Assembly: GCA_017517605.1 (NCBI GenBank)
Contig: JAFWYQ010000100.1
Coordinates: 1 to 54,335 of the forward strand
DNA from: Bacteroidaceae bacterium
GTDB lineage: Bacteria; Bacteroidota; Bacteroidia; Bacteroidales; Bacteroidaceae
DNA: 54,335 bases
Direction: 5' to 3'
Below the pieces are notes generated by a model. The model worked only from the letters and a program-made list of their open reading frames with translations, did no database searches and had not been told where the DNA came from. Positions 1-8,382 of this stretch are shown piece by piece. Position 1 is the first letter of the stretch. Each line of letters begins with the position of its first letter. The position numbers were made by a program, and so were the translations under genes.

Positions 1-867
1 CGTCTGCGCTATGTGGCTGAGTATGCCGACTACCAGCGCTTGCAGGGAAACCAAATCAAGGAGAAGCAGACCGAGTTGGAGAACAAGCGTCAGGAGCAGC
101 TTCAGGTGAAGGAGGAGAAGGCCAAGCTGTTGGCCCAACGCGAAGCCGAGCGGAAGGAAATTGAGAAACAGGAGAAGCAGCAACGCACCTTGGTCAACCA
201 ATTGCAGAAGCGTCAGCGCAACCTGCAGGACGAGCTGAAGAAGCAACGCCAACAGTCGCAACGCCTGAATGCACAGATTGACAAGTTGATAGAACAGGAG
301 ATTGCCGCTGCCAAGAAACGTGCCGAAGAGGAGGAACGCAAGCGCAAGGCCGTCGAGCAGAAGAGTGCTTCGGCCAATAAGAAGGGCGAGACCACTCCCT
401 CCGACAAGAGTAAGGATGTGCCCATGATGGAGGAATACACGGGCGACCGTCAACTGTCGGGCGTGTTCGAGAAGAACAAGGGCAAACTGCCCATGCCCAT
501 CACTGGCTCATATGCCATCGTCAGCCGTTTCGGACAATATGCCGTGGCAGGATTGAAGAATGTGAAACTGGATAATAAAGGTATCGACATCAAGGGACAG
601 AAGGGGGCACAGGCCCGTGCCATCTTCAACGGCGAGGTGTCGGCAGTCTTCCAGTTTGGTGGCTACACCAATGTACTCGTCCGTCACGGTAGCTACATAT
701 CCGTTTATTGCAACTTGGTTTCTGCTTCCGTCAAGCAAGGGCAGAAACTGAAGACTCACGACCCCATCGGTATCGTTGCCACCGATTCGTCCGGCAACAC
801 CATCCTGCACTTCCAACTCCGCAAGGAGACAACCAAACTCAATCCCGAGCAGTGGTTGGGGAAGTAG
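1..867 (+). CDS. EnvC-like murein hydrolase activator, 5' truncated
   Basis: The reading frame is open from the window edge, so the N-terminus and signal peptide are missing; a GTG at 13 is internal, not a start. The first ~130 visible residues are a Lys/Glu/Gln-rich coiled coil, followed by a low-complexity linker and a C-terminal LytM/M23 fold (about residues 165-284). The metal site is degenerate: NKGIDI stands where active enzymes have HxGxD, SVYCNL replaces the usual YxHL, and LHFQLR replaces the H-x-H strand. Coiled coil plus inactive LytM is the EnvC layout; EnvC-type proteins are periplasmic and activate cell-wall amidases during cell separation rather than cutting murein themselves. 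The assignment to EnvC is family inference; the motif losses are seen directly. Confidence 0.85.
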   Translation, partial: RLRYVAEYADYQRLQGNQIKEKQTELENKRQEQLQVKEEKAKLLAQREAERKEIEKQEKQQRTLVNQLQKRQRNLQDELKKQRQQSQRLNAQIDKLIEQEIAAAKKRAEEEERKRKAVEQKSASANKKGETTPSDKSKDVPMMEEYTGDRQLSGVFEKNKGKLPMPITGSYAIVSRFGQYAVAGLKNVKLDNKGIDIKGQKGAQARAIFNGEVSAVFQFGGYTNVLVRHGSYISVYCNLVSASVKQGQKLKTHDPIGIVATDSSGNTILHFQLRKETTKLNPEQWLGK

Positions 868-914
868 TGAACTCTGAAGAAGTTTAAGGTTTAAAGTTCA
901 AGGCATACGTCCAC

Positions 915-999
915 CGTAGAGGCAATCCCTCGTGGTTGCCCATTATGGTTTTGCGATGCCTTATGTGTGTGGGCGCACCCACAAGGGGATGCCCCTACA
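915..999. repeat. Dispersed repeat family H, two copies
   Basis: Two adjacent copies of a hairpin-forming repeat lie at about 915-940 and 967-999. They share a frame of TAGGGGCA, CCC, TTGTGG and TGCCCA, and more copies sit at 14588-14661. A short frame across here (967-1155) has no coding character. The 868-1550 gap also holds a family E word (878-905), a promoter box, a family F word (1207-1232), a 22-bp array and a family D element. Confidence 0.6.
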
Positions 1000-1179
1000 G
1001 CTTGCGTTCACAGATGCTTCCTGACGTCAGCATTTTTTTGTACCTCTTTTTACCTGATTTCTCCCTTAAAACGCATTAAAATCCATTCCCCTCCAAAAAA
1101 AGTGTATGAAAATCATACAATTTTAAGGCTAAAAAAACGATTTAACGGGTTTTAACATAAAAGTTCTTGCAAGTATCAA

Positions 1180-1187
1180 TATCTTTG
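1180..1187 (+). promoter_or_regulatory. Candidate -7 box for the 1551 permease gene
   Basis: TATCTTTG matches the Bacteroidetes -7 consensus TAnnTTTG. No good -33 TTTG is seen at the expected distance. If used, the mRNA would carry a ~360-nt leader that includes the whole 22-bp array and a family D hairpin before the start codon. Confidence 0.45.
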
Positions 1188-1231
1188 TTAGTGGAAAATG
1201 AACTGCGCGAGTGAAGAATGAAGAGTGTTGA

Positions 1232-1404
1232 ACTTCCACGTACCACTCAAGTCTTTACTTGGAGTACGCATAAGGGTAATTCAGATATGCCAAAGGGCAC
1301 TTCAGTATTGCTTAACAGAAACTTCAGTTTTGCTTAAGAAGTACTGAAGTACGACTTAAGATAAACTCCAGTACCACTTAAGATAAACTGGAGTATCCGT
1401 ATGG
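1232..1404. repeat. 22-bp-period tandem palindrome array 1
   Basis: About seven units at a strict 22-bp period; the clearest are 1299-1320, 1321-1342, 1343-1364, 1365-1386 and 1387-1404. Each has ACTTCAG/ACTGAAG/ACTCCAG at the left and CTTAAG-like sequence in the middle, with arms that complement within and between units (for example GTACTGAAGTAC). Units differ in sequence, but the spacing holds. The array lies between the EnvC-like gene and the permease gene. Confidence 0.8.
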
Positions 1405-1491
1405 TAAAATTTAGGAGATACTGATAAGAGCTTATTTTCAACGATTTATAAAGAAAAAAAATAAAAGTATAAACCATATAATAACAACAGA

Positions 1492-1537
1492 CTATCCACT
1501 CCCCTCCATACAGGGAGGGGCAAGGGGGAGGGTCCCT
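1492..1537. repeat. Dispersed hairpin family D
   Basis: ACTCCCCTCC, six bases, GGGAGGGG, then a G-rich tail ending GAGGGTC. Similar elements lie at 11893-11930 (inverted), 11960-11999, 45451-45493 and 54167-54206. This copy ends 13 bases before the permease start codon, so it would be folded next to the ribosome binding region. Confidence 0.75.
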
Positions 1538-1550
1538 AATTAAAAGAACT

Positions 1551-3893
1551 ATGATACGACATTACCTAATTCTCGCATGGCAGCAACTGGAAAAGTACCG
1601 CCTGCAATCATTGGTCAGCATCGTGGGATTGGGCATCGGCTTTGCTTGCTTTGCCTTGACGATGCTATGGATTCGTTACGAACGGACATTTGACACTCAA
1701 CACCCCGAGGCGGACAGACTCTATGTGGTGTATGAAAAACAGTATTTATACGTGCGTGAACCAGTGGCAGGCTATTTAGCCATGAATTTCCCTGAAGTGG
1801 CAGAAGCCTCTAACGTATCTCACAGACAAATGCCCCTCTTGATTGACGGGGTAGAGCAAAAAGTCTATTCAATTGAGGGGGATAGCAGTTTCTTGAATAT
1901 GACTGGATTACTTTTGGTGGCTGGCAATACCGACTTTTGGATGCATAGCGACCAAGTTGCCGTTACCGAAAAGTTTGCCACCAGAGTATGGGGCACGGAA
2001 AGCCCTATTGGAAAAAGCCTCAATACACCTTATGGTGGAGGTCTGACGGTGACGGCCGTGGTGAACGGTTACGACAAGCATAGTAATTTCCCGTTTGAGA
2101 TATTAAACGGGCTCGGACGCAATCCCAGTTGGAGCAATCTCAGTGGAGTGGCCCTCGTGCGTTTACATCCGAATGTGGATGCTAAAGCATTCATGACCAA
2201 AATCGATTCATTGGTAGTGAAAGTTCCCGAAAGACATGAAACTTGGGGGATAGCAAAGACCTATGATTACAATAATTTGCGTGCCGTCCCCTTGAGTGAA
2301 TTCCGGCAGGTGCTCAGCGATTCGGGACTGACCGAATCATTCAGTACATCTACAGAACTTATCCAATTCCGCCACATCCGTCTGGTGGGGTTGGCCGGTG
2401 CATTGATTATCCTGTCGGCTTTGCTGAACTACCTGACCATGTTTCTCAACCGCATCTTTATCCGCCAACGCGAGATGGTGTTGCGCTCGGTGTTCGGTGC
2501 CACCAAGCGCGACTTGATGACGATGCTTTTTACGGAGTACGTGCTTCTGTTGGTTATCTCTTTGGGAGTGGGATTGTTCTTTATGGAGGCTATGTTGCCT
2601 TGGTTCTTCGACCTCACCGGCATTACCTCTACGCGCCAATCCCTCTATGCCGAGGCAGGCATCTACTCAGGCATAGTGATGCTGTTGGGTTTCCTGTTAT
2701 CGGCCCCGGCCATCAACTACTTCCGCCGCAAGGCGGCGCAACACACCTTGCAGGGACGCGGTGCACAACATATCTACCAGAACTTTCGCAAGGTGAGTGT
2801 GGTGGTGCAACTCATCATCAGCATGGGCTTCACCTTCTGCACGGTGGTGATGATGCTCCAGTTGGAGAAGCTCCGCCACACCGACCCGGGTTTCCAACGC
2901 GAGAACATGGCGGTGCTCAGCTTCTATAACACAGACGACCGCCAAGCCTTTGCCCAACACCTGAACGAAATGCCCGAAGTGAGAGAGTGGCACGAGGGTT
3001 ATTCACTCTTCCCTAAATCGTCTATGCTTGGCTTCGGCATGCGACACAATGGAGAAGGGAACAGTACATGGGGTTATATAATATTGGGAGCCAAAGAGTA
3101 CCAACAGTTCTATAACCTACGACTGAAAGAAGGCCGTTGGTTAGAAGAGGGCGATGAGGGCGTGGCCGTAGTGACCGAAGCCGCCGTCAAGGCTATGGAA
3201 TTGGAGAATCCTATCGGTGAGTGGGTGGGATTAGACACCGACAACGGCTACACCATCATCGGCGTGGCAGAGGATATTTATCCAGGAGGACCAACAGATA
3301 AGGTCCAACCGTACCTCTTCTGCAGCGACGTGTTTGGAAACAACTACGACTACAATGATTACCTTATCAAATATCACCCGGGCACATGGTCAAGCCTTCG
3401 TCAAAAAGTGATTGACCTGATGGGCGATGTAGAGAAAACCAGAAGCCACCACTTAATCAATTGCGAAGAGGAGTTCGACAAGGTAATTCTCTCCGAACTG
3501 ACACTGCGCAAGCTGATGGCGAGTGTGTCGGTGGTGTGCATCCTCATCTCGCTCTTCGGCATCTGGTCGATGATTATGCTCAATTGCGAGCAACGCCGCA
3601 AGGAGATTGCTGTGCGCAAGGTATATGGTGCCACGGTGGGCGACATCCTGCGCCAGTTTGCCATCGAATATGGCCTATTGCTCGTCGTTTCCGTGGCCAT
3701 CGCCTTCCCTGTGGGTTACGTCTGCATGAAGCCGTGGGTGGAGCAGTTCAACTACCAGATAACCTTTGCCTGGTGGATTTATGCCTCCATCTTCGTGGGC
3801 GCCACCCTGCTCGTCGCCCTCTGTGTGGGCTGGCGTGTGTGGAAGACGGCCAAGACCCACCCTGCGGATGAAATAGCGAAAGGAAGAGGGTAA
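1551..3893 (+). CDS. MacB/FtsX-type ABC transporter permease, orphan
   Basis: A 780-residue inner-membrane protein with the Bacteroidetes double-FtsX layout: a first membrane helix at ~18-40, a large periplasmic MacB-type domain (~45-270), three helices (~277-385), a short link, a second helix (~418-440), another periplasmic domain (~445-640), then three closing helices (~652-765). The cytoplasmic motifs RQREMVLRSVFGA and RRKEIAVRKVYGA precede helices in both halves, the usual FtsX coupling segments. Such permeases work with an ATPase in mechanotransmission or efflux of peptides, lipids or lipoproteins, but no ATPase gene is adjacent, so the substrate and partner cannot be named. ATG start with A-rich leader. 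A hairpin terminator follows at 3946. Confidence 0.9.
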   Translation: MIRHYLILAWQQLEKYRLQSLVSIVGLGIGFACFALTMLWIRYERTFDTQHPEADRLYVVYEKQYLYVREPVAGYLAMNFPEVAEASNVSHRQMPLLIDGVEQKVYSIEGDSSFLNMTGLLLVAGNTDFWMHSDQVAVTEKFATRVWGTESPIGKSLNTPYGGGLTVTAVVNGYDKHSNFPFEILNGLGRNPSWSNLSGVALVRLHPNVDAKAFMTKIDSLVVKVPERHETWGIAKTYDYNNLRAVPLSEFRQVLSDSGLTESFSTSTELIQFRHIRLVGLAGALIILSALLNYLTMFLNRIFIRQREMVLRSVFGATKRDLMTMLFTEYVLLLVISLGVGLFFMEAMLPWFFDLTGITSTRQSLYAEAGIYSGIVMLLGFLLSAPAINYFRRKAAQHTLQGRGAQHIYQNFRKVSVVVQLIISMGFTFCTVVMMLQLEKLRHTDPGFQRENMAVLSFYNTDDRQAFAQHLNEMPEVREWHEGYSLFPKSSMLGFGMRHNGEGNSTWGYIILGAKEYQQFYNLRLKEGRWLEEGDEGVAVVTEAAVKAMELENPIGEWVGLDTDNGYTIIGVAEDIYPGGPTDKVQPYLFCSDVFGNNYDYNDYLIKYHPGTWSSLRQKVIDLMGDVEKTRSHHLINCEEEFDKVILSELTLRKLMASVSVVCILISLFGIWSMIMLNCEQRRKEIAVRKVYGATVGDILRQFAIEYGLLLVVSVAIAFPVGYVCMKPWVEQFNYQITFAWWIYASIFVGATLLVALCVGWRVWKTAKTHPADEIAKGRG

Positions 3894-3945
3894 AAGGAAA
3901 TAAATTGGTATCTAACGTGAGTTTGATATAAGGAGTGGAGTATTT

Positions 3946-3977
3946 AAACTCTCTCTCTAAGTTAGAGGGAGAGTTTT
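3946..3977. terminator. Bidirectional hairpin between convergent genes
   Basis: AAACTCTCTCTCTAA and its complement TTAGAGGGAGAGTTTT form a stem with a one-base loop, A-rich on one side and T-rich on the other. It lies between the permease (plus) and the Nudix gene (minus) and could end both transcripts. Confidence 0.75.
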
Positions 3978-4049
3978 AGTTACCACTGAAACGCAAAAAA
4001 CACCATACCATATTTGTGTACAAAGATTAGTAAGCTTCGGGGAGGAGTT

Positions 4050-4586
4050 TTAGTTGCTTTTCCATCTTCTTTCTTCAAGAAACCGTTGCAGGCCTTGGCG
4101 GACGGAGTTGAGACCGAAGAGGGTGGGATTGACCTCCGCGAGGGGAATCCATTGGCTGTCGGCCACATCGTCGAGGGCTTGCAAGGCCTTTTCGTCATCT
4201 TCGACCGTGCAGAGGAAGAATTGGTCGAGTGTGTGCACAAGGAAATCGGAATAGAGGTAGGTGTTGGGCAGGGAGAAAAGGTAGTGGGCATGGGTGACGG
4301 TAAGTCCCGTCTCCTCCAATACCTCGCGGCTGACACCCTCTTCGCCTGTCTCGTGCATGTCGATGAATCCGCCGGGAAGGTCAAGGGTGCCTTTGGCTGG
4401 TTCTTTGGCACGGCGGCACACAAGCAGTTCGTTGCGACCGTTCACTATCAGAGCCACGGTGGCCGCACTGGGGTTGAAGTAGTAGGTGAAACCGCATTGG
4501 ACACAACGCTTCGACTTCTCGTTGTTCTCCTCGAAATGGGCTGAGCCGCACACGGGGCAGTAGTGGAACTTATGTAAGGGATGCAA
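4050..4586 (-). CDS. Nudix hydrolase with N-terminal zinc ribbon
   Basis: 178 residues. A zinc ribbon (Cys10, Cys13, Cys28, Cys31) precedes a complete Nudix box at 73-95, G-x5-E-x7-REV-x-EE-x-G-L, the signature of enzymes that cleave nucleoside diphosphates linked to another group. Zinc-ribbon Nudix proteins include NADH pyrophosphatase relatives, but the NADH-specific motif is not evident, so the substrate is unknown. The only sensible start is TTG at 4586: there is no in-frame ATG before the zinc ribbon and a stop lies 15 bases upstream. It begins 19 bases after the helicase stop and is probably co-transcribed with it. Confidence 0.88.
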   Translation of the reverse strand: MHPLHKFHYCPVCGSAHFEENNEKSKRCVQCGFTYYFNPSAATVALIVNGRNELLVCRRAKEPAKGTLDLPGGFIDMHETGEEGVSREVLEETGLTVTHAHYLFSLPNTYLYSDFLVHTLDQFFLCTVEDDEKALQALDDVADSQWIPLAEVNPTLFGLNSVRQGLQRFLEERRWKSN

Positions 4587-4605
4587 TTTGAATAAAAATT
4601 AAAAG

Positions 4606-7170
4606 TTAACAATTAAAAGCCGCCATCACCATGCGGATTTCACCGTAGGTGATGTCATCGCCGAGGATGGCTTTGGCTGTACCCAAGTCGTGGGTGTGGC
4701 GAAGTATCTCGCGGATAAGGCGGGCTTTCTCTTCGGATACAAATTCGTGTAGAGGGAGCTGGCCTTGGGCAACGTAGTGCGCCAGATGACTTTCGATGGT
4801 GCTGCGTACAAATCCGCGTTGGGCTGCAATCTCGTCGATGCTCTTCCCTTCCTTATATAATAGGTAGGTCTGCTCTTTGGTATCTACCTTGGGCGGCTTG
4901 TTCTTTTCACGCTCTGCACGGCGTTCGGCTTTGGCCTGTTTTTCCAGTTCGGTACGGCTGATGGGGGTGGGGCGTTCGCCCAATTCGTGACCGTGCTTTT
5001 CGATGAAACGATGGATGACTGCCAGAATTTCTTCGCCATATTTGTCGGCACTGATTTTGCCGAAGTAAGGCGTGTCTATCAGCTGTGCCATGTTGTCGGG
5101 CAGGGAATTGGCCATGCAGATAAGTGCCTTTTGTTGCAGGATGGTGTAGGCGGGCAAGGTGAGTTCGCCACTCTTCTGTCGGCGCCACTCCTGAAGCGCT
5201 CGGTATAATTGCGGATAGCGGATGTCTGTGGGTACGCTTTCGGCTACGGAACCGGCGGAGCGCCCCTTCTTCTTCTCTTTTTTACCTGTTGTGGATTTAG
5301 GATTGAACAGTGTGTCGCTACCTTCGAGGGTAATCACCGCCTTGGCTTGCAGATAGGCTGATGCGCTAAAGTGGTTGTCAGCAAAATGCTTCATCAGCTC
5401 GCGCTTGAGGTAGAACGACTCGCGCAGGTTAAACAGTGCCTCGTCCATACGTTTACGAACCATCTGGTTGTCGGTCTCCACTTTGGTCTCAGTCAACAGG
5501 CTAAGCAACAGGTTATCCAATGTCTGGAGGAAATAGGTGGAGGCTTTGGTGATGCGCTCCTGTAGGTGGGCATTGTTGGCATAATCGGCCGACTGTTGCA
5601 TCAGCGCGGTATATTGTTGGCGGAACTTGTCGGCCACGTTGTTGAGTTGTTCCTTGAACAGTTGCTCCTTTTCCTTGTATTGTGCAAGTAGGGTAGGGTA
5701 AAGCCGGTAGAAATACTCGTCGAGCAAACGGACCACTTGGCCATAGTCGCGTTGCAGGGACTGGAAACTGAACAGTTCGTCCAACAGTTTGTAGAAGTAA
5801 TTGTATTGCAATTGGTTGAGTTGGCGTGTGGCCTCTTCAGTAAGGGTGGCGCCACTATGCATGAAGTCGGCCACCGCATCGTCGCTGATGATGGCCGTGG
5901 CGGTGACGGGCGAAGCCAGGACGAGTCCTTCCAACGTCTTGCATCGGCTAAGAGCCACATACACCTGTCCGTGTGCAAAGGAGGCGGCTGCATCGATAAC
6001 GGCCTTTTCGAAGGTCAGTCCCTGGCTTTTGTGTATGGTGATGGCCCAAGCCAACCGCAGGGGGTACTGGCGGAAGGTGCCCTCAATCTCTTCGCGAATC
6101 TCTTTGGTGGCTTCGTCCAATGTATAGCGGCTGTTGGCCCATTCGCTCGGTTCAACATTCAGCACTATGCCATCCTCGCAACGCACCGTAATGCTGCTGG
6201 CCGTTACCGATTCCACTTGGGCGATCTTACCATTGTAGTAACGGCCTTGTCCCGATTCGTCGTTGCGGATAAACATGACCTGTGCTCCCCGCTTCAGTTG
6301 CAGTGTGGCATCGGCAGGATAGAGCGCTTCGCTGAAGTTGCCCTTTACCTCGGCTTGGAAGGAATAGCTCTGCGACGGCAAAGCGGCCAGGCGGCTGTCG
6401 TTGTATTGCTGGGCAGTGTGATTGTGGGTGGTCAGGCGGATGTAGCCATCGGCATTCTCGGCCTTGAATCCCGGGATGTATCGTTCGTTCAGCTTGGCCA
6501 ATAGGGCAGCATCAATCTTGCGTTCGCGGATGGCATTCAGAATGTTGACAAACTCGCGGTCGGTCTGTCGGTAGATGGTCTTCAGCTCGATGGTGACGTA
6601 ACTGCTCTGTTGCAAGGCATGGCTGCCAAAGAAATAGAAGGTGGGGTAGTGGGCTGCCAGCAGGTGTATCTCGTTCTCCTTCACAACGGGCGAAAGCTGT
6701 TGCAAGTCGCCAATCATCAGCAGTTGCACTCCGCCAAAGGGACGCGTGTGGTCCTTGTATCGGCGCAATACTGAATCGATGGCATCCAACAGGTCGGCCC
6801 GCACCATACTGATTTCGTCGATAACCAACAGGTCGAGGCTACGCAGAATGTTCTTCTTCTCCTTGCTATAGGAGTATTGCCTGCGTCCGCTCTCGCTGAA
6901 CGACATGCCTGGAATATAGGGGGAAAGGGGCAACTGAAAGAATGAATGTATCGTCACACCTCCGGCATTGATGGCCGCCACACCTGTGGGGGCTACCACC
7001 ACCATCCGTTTGGGACTGTTGGTGCGCAAGTTCTTCAGGAATGTGGTCTTTCCTGTTCCTGCCTTGCCGGTGAGGAACACATTCGTGTCGGTCTGTTCAA
7101 TGAATTGCCGTGCCAATTCCAATTCACGGTTACTTTCAAGAGAGAGTGCAGGGGATACCGTTGTTGCCAT
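4606..7170 (-). CDS. PIF1-like DNA helicase with C-terminal helix-turn-helix
   Basis: About 854 residues. The N-terminal half is a superfamily-1B helicase: Walker A GKAGTGKT (residues 35-42), DEISM motif II, and a UvrD-like C-terminal motif AITIHKSQGLTFEKAVID with VALSRC. The C-terminal half has a basic linker, an HRDC-like helical domain and a helicase-type HTH (SIDEIAAQRGFVRSTIESHL). PIF1-family enzymes unwind 5'-3', resolving G-quadruplexes and stalled forks. The start at 7170 (MATTVS) is chosen because the promoter box at 7189-7196 lies inside the longer frame that opens at 7200. It is divergent from dinB across a 74-bp gap and followed closely by the Nudix gene. Confidence 0.92.
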   Translation of the reverse strand: MATTVSPALSLESNRELELARQFIEQTDTNVFLTGKAGTGKTTFLKNLRTNSPKRMVVVAPTGVAAINAGGVTIHSFFQLPLSPYIPGMSFSESGRRQYSYSKEKKNILRSLDLLVIDEISMVRADLLDAIDSVLRRYKDHTRPFGGVQLLMIGDLQQLSPVVKENEIHLLAAHYPTFYFFGSHALQQSSYVTIELKTIYRQTDREFVNILNAIRERKIDAALLAKLNERYIPGFKAENADGYIRLTTHNHTAQQYNDSRLAALPSQSYSFQAEVKGNFSEALYPADATLQLKRGAQVMFIRNDESGQGRYYNGKIAQVESVTASSITVRCEDGIVLNVEPSEWANSRYTLDEATKEIREEIEGTFRQYPLRLAWAITIHKSQGLTFEKAVIDAAASFAHGQVYVALSRCKTLEGLVLASPVTATAIISDDAVADFMHSGATLTEEATRQLNQLQYNYFYKLLDELFSFQSLQRDYGQVVRLLDEYFYRLYPTLLAQYKEKEQLFKEQLNNVADKFRQQYTALMQQSADYANNAHLQERITKASTYFLQTLDNLLLSLLTETKVETDNQMVRKRMDEALFNLRESFYLKRELMKHFADNHFSASAYLQAKAVITLEGSDTLFNPKSTTGKKEKKKGRSAGSVAESVPTDIRYPQLYRALQEWRRQKSGELTLPAYTILQQKALICMANSLPDNMAQLIDTPYFGKISADKYGEEILAVIHRFIEKHGHELGERPTPISRTELEKQAKAERRAEREKNKPPKVDTKEQTYLLYKEGKSIDEIAAQRGFVRSTIESHLAHYVAQGQLPLHEFVSEEKARLIREILRHTHDLGTAKAILGDDITYGEIRMVMAAFNC

Positions 7171-7188
7171 AAATGTAAAACTTTTGGG

Positions 7189-7219
7189 CAAAAGTAACAT
7201 ATATTCTTCAAAGTACCAA
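7189..7219 (-). promoter_or_regulatory. Helicase promoter
   Basis: On the minus strand TTG (7217-7219), 20 bases, then TACTTTTG (7189-7196). The predicted start of transcription is near 7183, which excludes the longer start codon at 7200. Confidence 0.75.
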
Positions 7220-7229
7220 CGATTATCGT

Positions 7230-7237
7230 TAACTTTG
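7230..7237 (+). promoter_or_regulatory. dinB -7 box, near-leaderless
   Basis: TAACTTTG matches TAnnTTTG. It ends eight bases before the dinB ATG, which would give a leader of roughly zero to five bases. No clear -33 element. Confidence 0.6.
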
Positions 7238-7244
7238 CATCGTA

Positions 7245-8339
7245 ATGCACGAACGGAAGATTATACATATAGATATGGATGCCTTCTATGCATCGGTAGA
7301 GCAACGCGACAATCCGGATTTGCGCGGCCGCCCCTTGGCTGTGGGACATGCCGGTGAACGGGGCGTAGTGGCTGCCGCCAGTTACGAAGCGCGACGGTAT
7401 GGTGTGCGTTCGGCCATGTCGTCGCTCAAGGCAATGCGTCTTTGCCCGGACTTGATATTTGTCCCTGGCCGTATGGAAGTGTATAAAGAGGTGTCCTATC
7501 AGATTCATGAGATTTTCCACGAATATACGGATGTAATTGAACCTTTGGCCTTGGATGAGGCTTTTCTGGATGTGACTGTAAACAAACCCGGTATATTGTT
7601 GGCTGTGGATATTGCCCGCGAAATCAAGCAGAGAATCCGTAAGGAGTTGGGATTGGTAGCTTCTGCAGGTGTTTCATACAACAAGTTTTTGGCTAAGATT
7701 GCATCAGATTACCGTAAGCCCAATGGATTGTGTACCATCCATCCTGATCAGGCATTGGACTTCATTGCCCGCCTGCCTATCGAGAGCTTTTGGGGAGTAG
7801 GCCCTGTTACTGCCAAGCGGATGCATGCGTTGGGGATTCACGACGGGCGGCACCTGCGTGCCTGGTCGTTGGAGGGGCTGGTGCGCGAGTTCGGCAAGGC
7901 GGGTCGGCTTTATTATGATTTCTCACGCGGCATTGACTTGCGCCCGGTAGAGACGGTGCGGGTGCGTAAGTCCATCGGGTGCGAACGAACCTTGGAACGC
8001 GACATAGACAGACGTTCCTCTATTGTTATCGAACTGTATCATACGGCGGTAGAGCTGATTGACCGCTTGAAAGCAAAGGACTTTAGAGGAAATACGTTGA
8101 CGCTGAAAGTAAAATTTCACGATTTTACACAAATAACGCGTAGTGTTACGCAGGAAAAGGAGTTGACAACAATGGATGTTATACTTCCATTGGCTAAAAA
8201 ACTGTTGGCAGATGTCTCTTATGAAGAGCGTCCCATCCGTTTGTTGGGTCTCTCAGTTTCCAATCCACGTGAGGATGATAAGGAGGTGTTGCCACATACC
8301 ACATGGGAACAATTGACTTTGCCTTTTGAGGAAGAGTAA
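7245..8339 (+). CDS. dinB: DNA polymerase IV (Y-family translesion polymerase)
   Basis: 364 residues. The palm motifs DMDAFYASVE (10-19) and LDEAFLDV supply the catalytic acidic residues; SAGVSYNKFLAKIASDYRKP is the fingers/palm signature. A helix-hairpin-helix (ESFWGVGPVTAKRMHALGI) and the little-finger domain follow. The final LPF is close to a beta-clamp-binding peptide (QLTLPF). Length is normal for the family. It copies past damaged bases at the cost of accuracy. It shares a 74-bp divergent promoter region with the helicase gene, so both may respond to the same replication stress (inference); no LexA-type operator was recognised. Confidence 0.96.
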   Translation: MHERKIIHIDMDAFYASVEQRDNPDLRGRPLAVGHAGERGVVAAASYEARRYGVRSAMSSLKAMRLCPDLIFVPGRMEVYKEVSYQIHEIFHEYTDVIEPLALDEAFLDVTVNKPGILLAVDIAREIKQRIRKELGLVASAGVSYNKFLAKIASDYRKPNGLCTIHPDQALDFIARLPIESFWGVGPVTAKRMHALGIHDGRHLRAWSLEGLVREFGKAGRLYYDFSRGIDLRPVETVRVRKSIGCERTLERDIDRRSSIVIELYHTAVELIDRLKAKDFRGNTLTLKVKFHDFTQITRSVTQEKELTTMDVILPLAKKLLADVSYEERPIRLLGLSVSNPREDDKEVLPHTTWEQLTLPFEEE

Positions 8340-8343
8340 AAAA

Positions 8344-8373
8344 ACAAGGTTCAAAGTTTAAACCTTAAACCTT
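8344..8373. terminator. Hairpin between convergent dinB and glsB (family E)
   Basis: CAAGGTT and AACCTTG arms surround AAAGTTTAAACCTT. The same words recur at 878-905 and 54064-54095, so this is a dispersed repeat probably used as a bidirectional terminator. Confidence 0.6.
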
Positions 8374-8382
8374 GAATGTATA

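Noticed and set aside
967-1155. 62-codon gene after the EnvC-like gene
   Set aside because: Begins inside a family H repeat and ends in A/T-rich DNA; no domain or leader.
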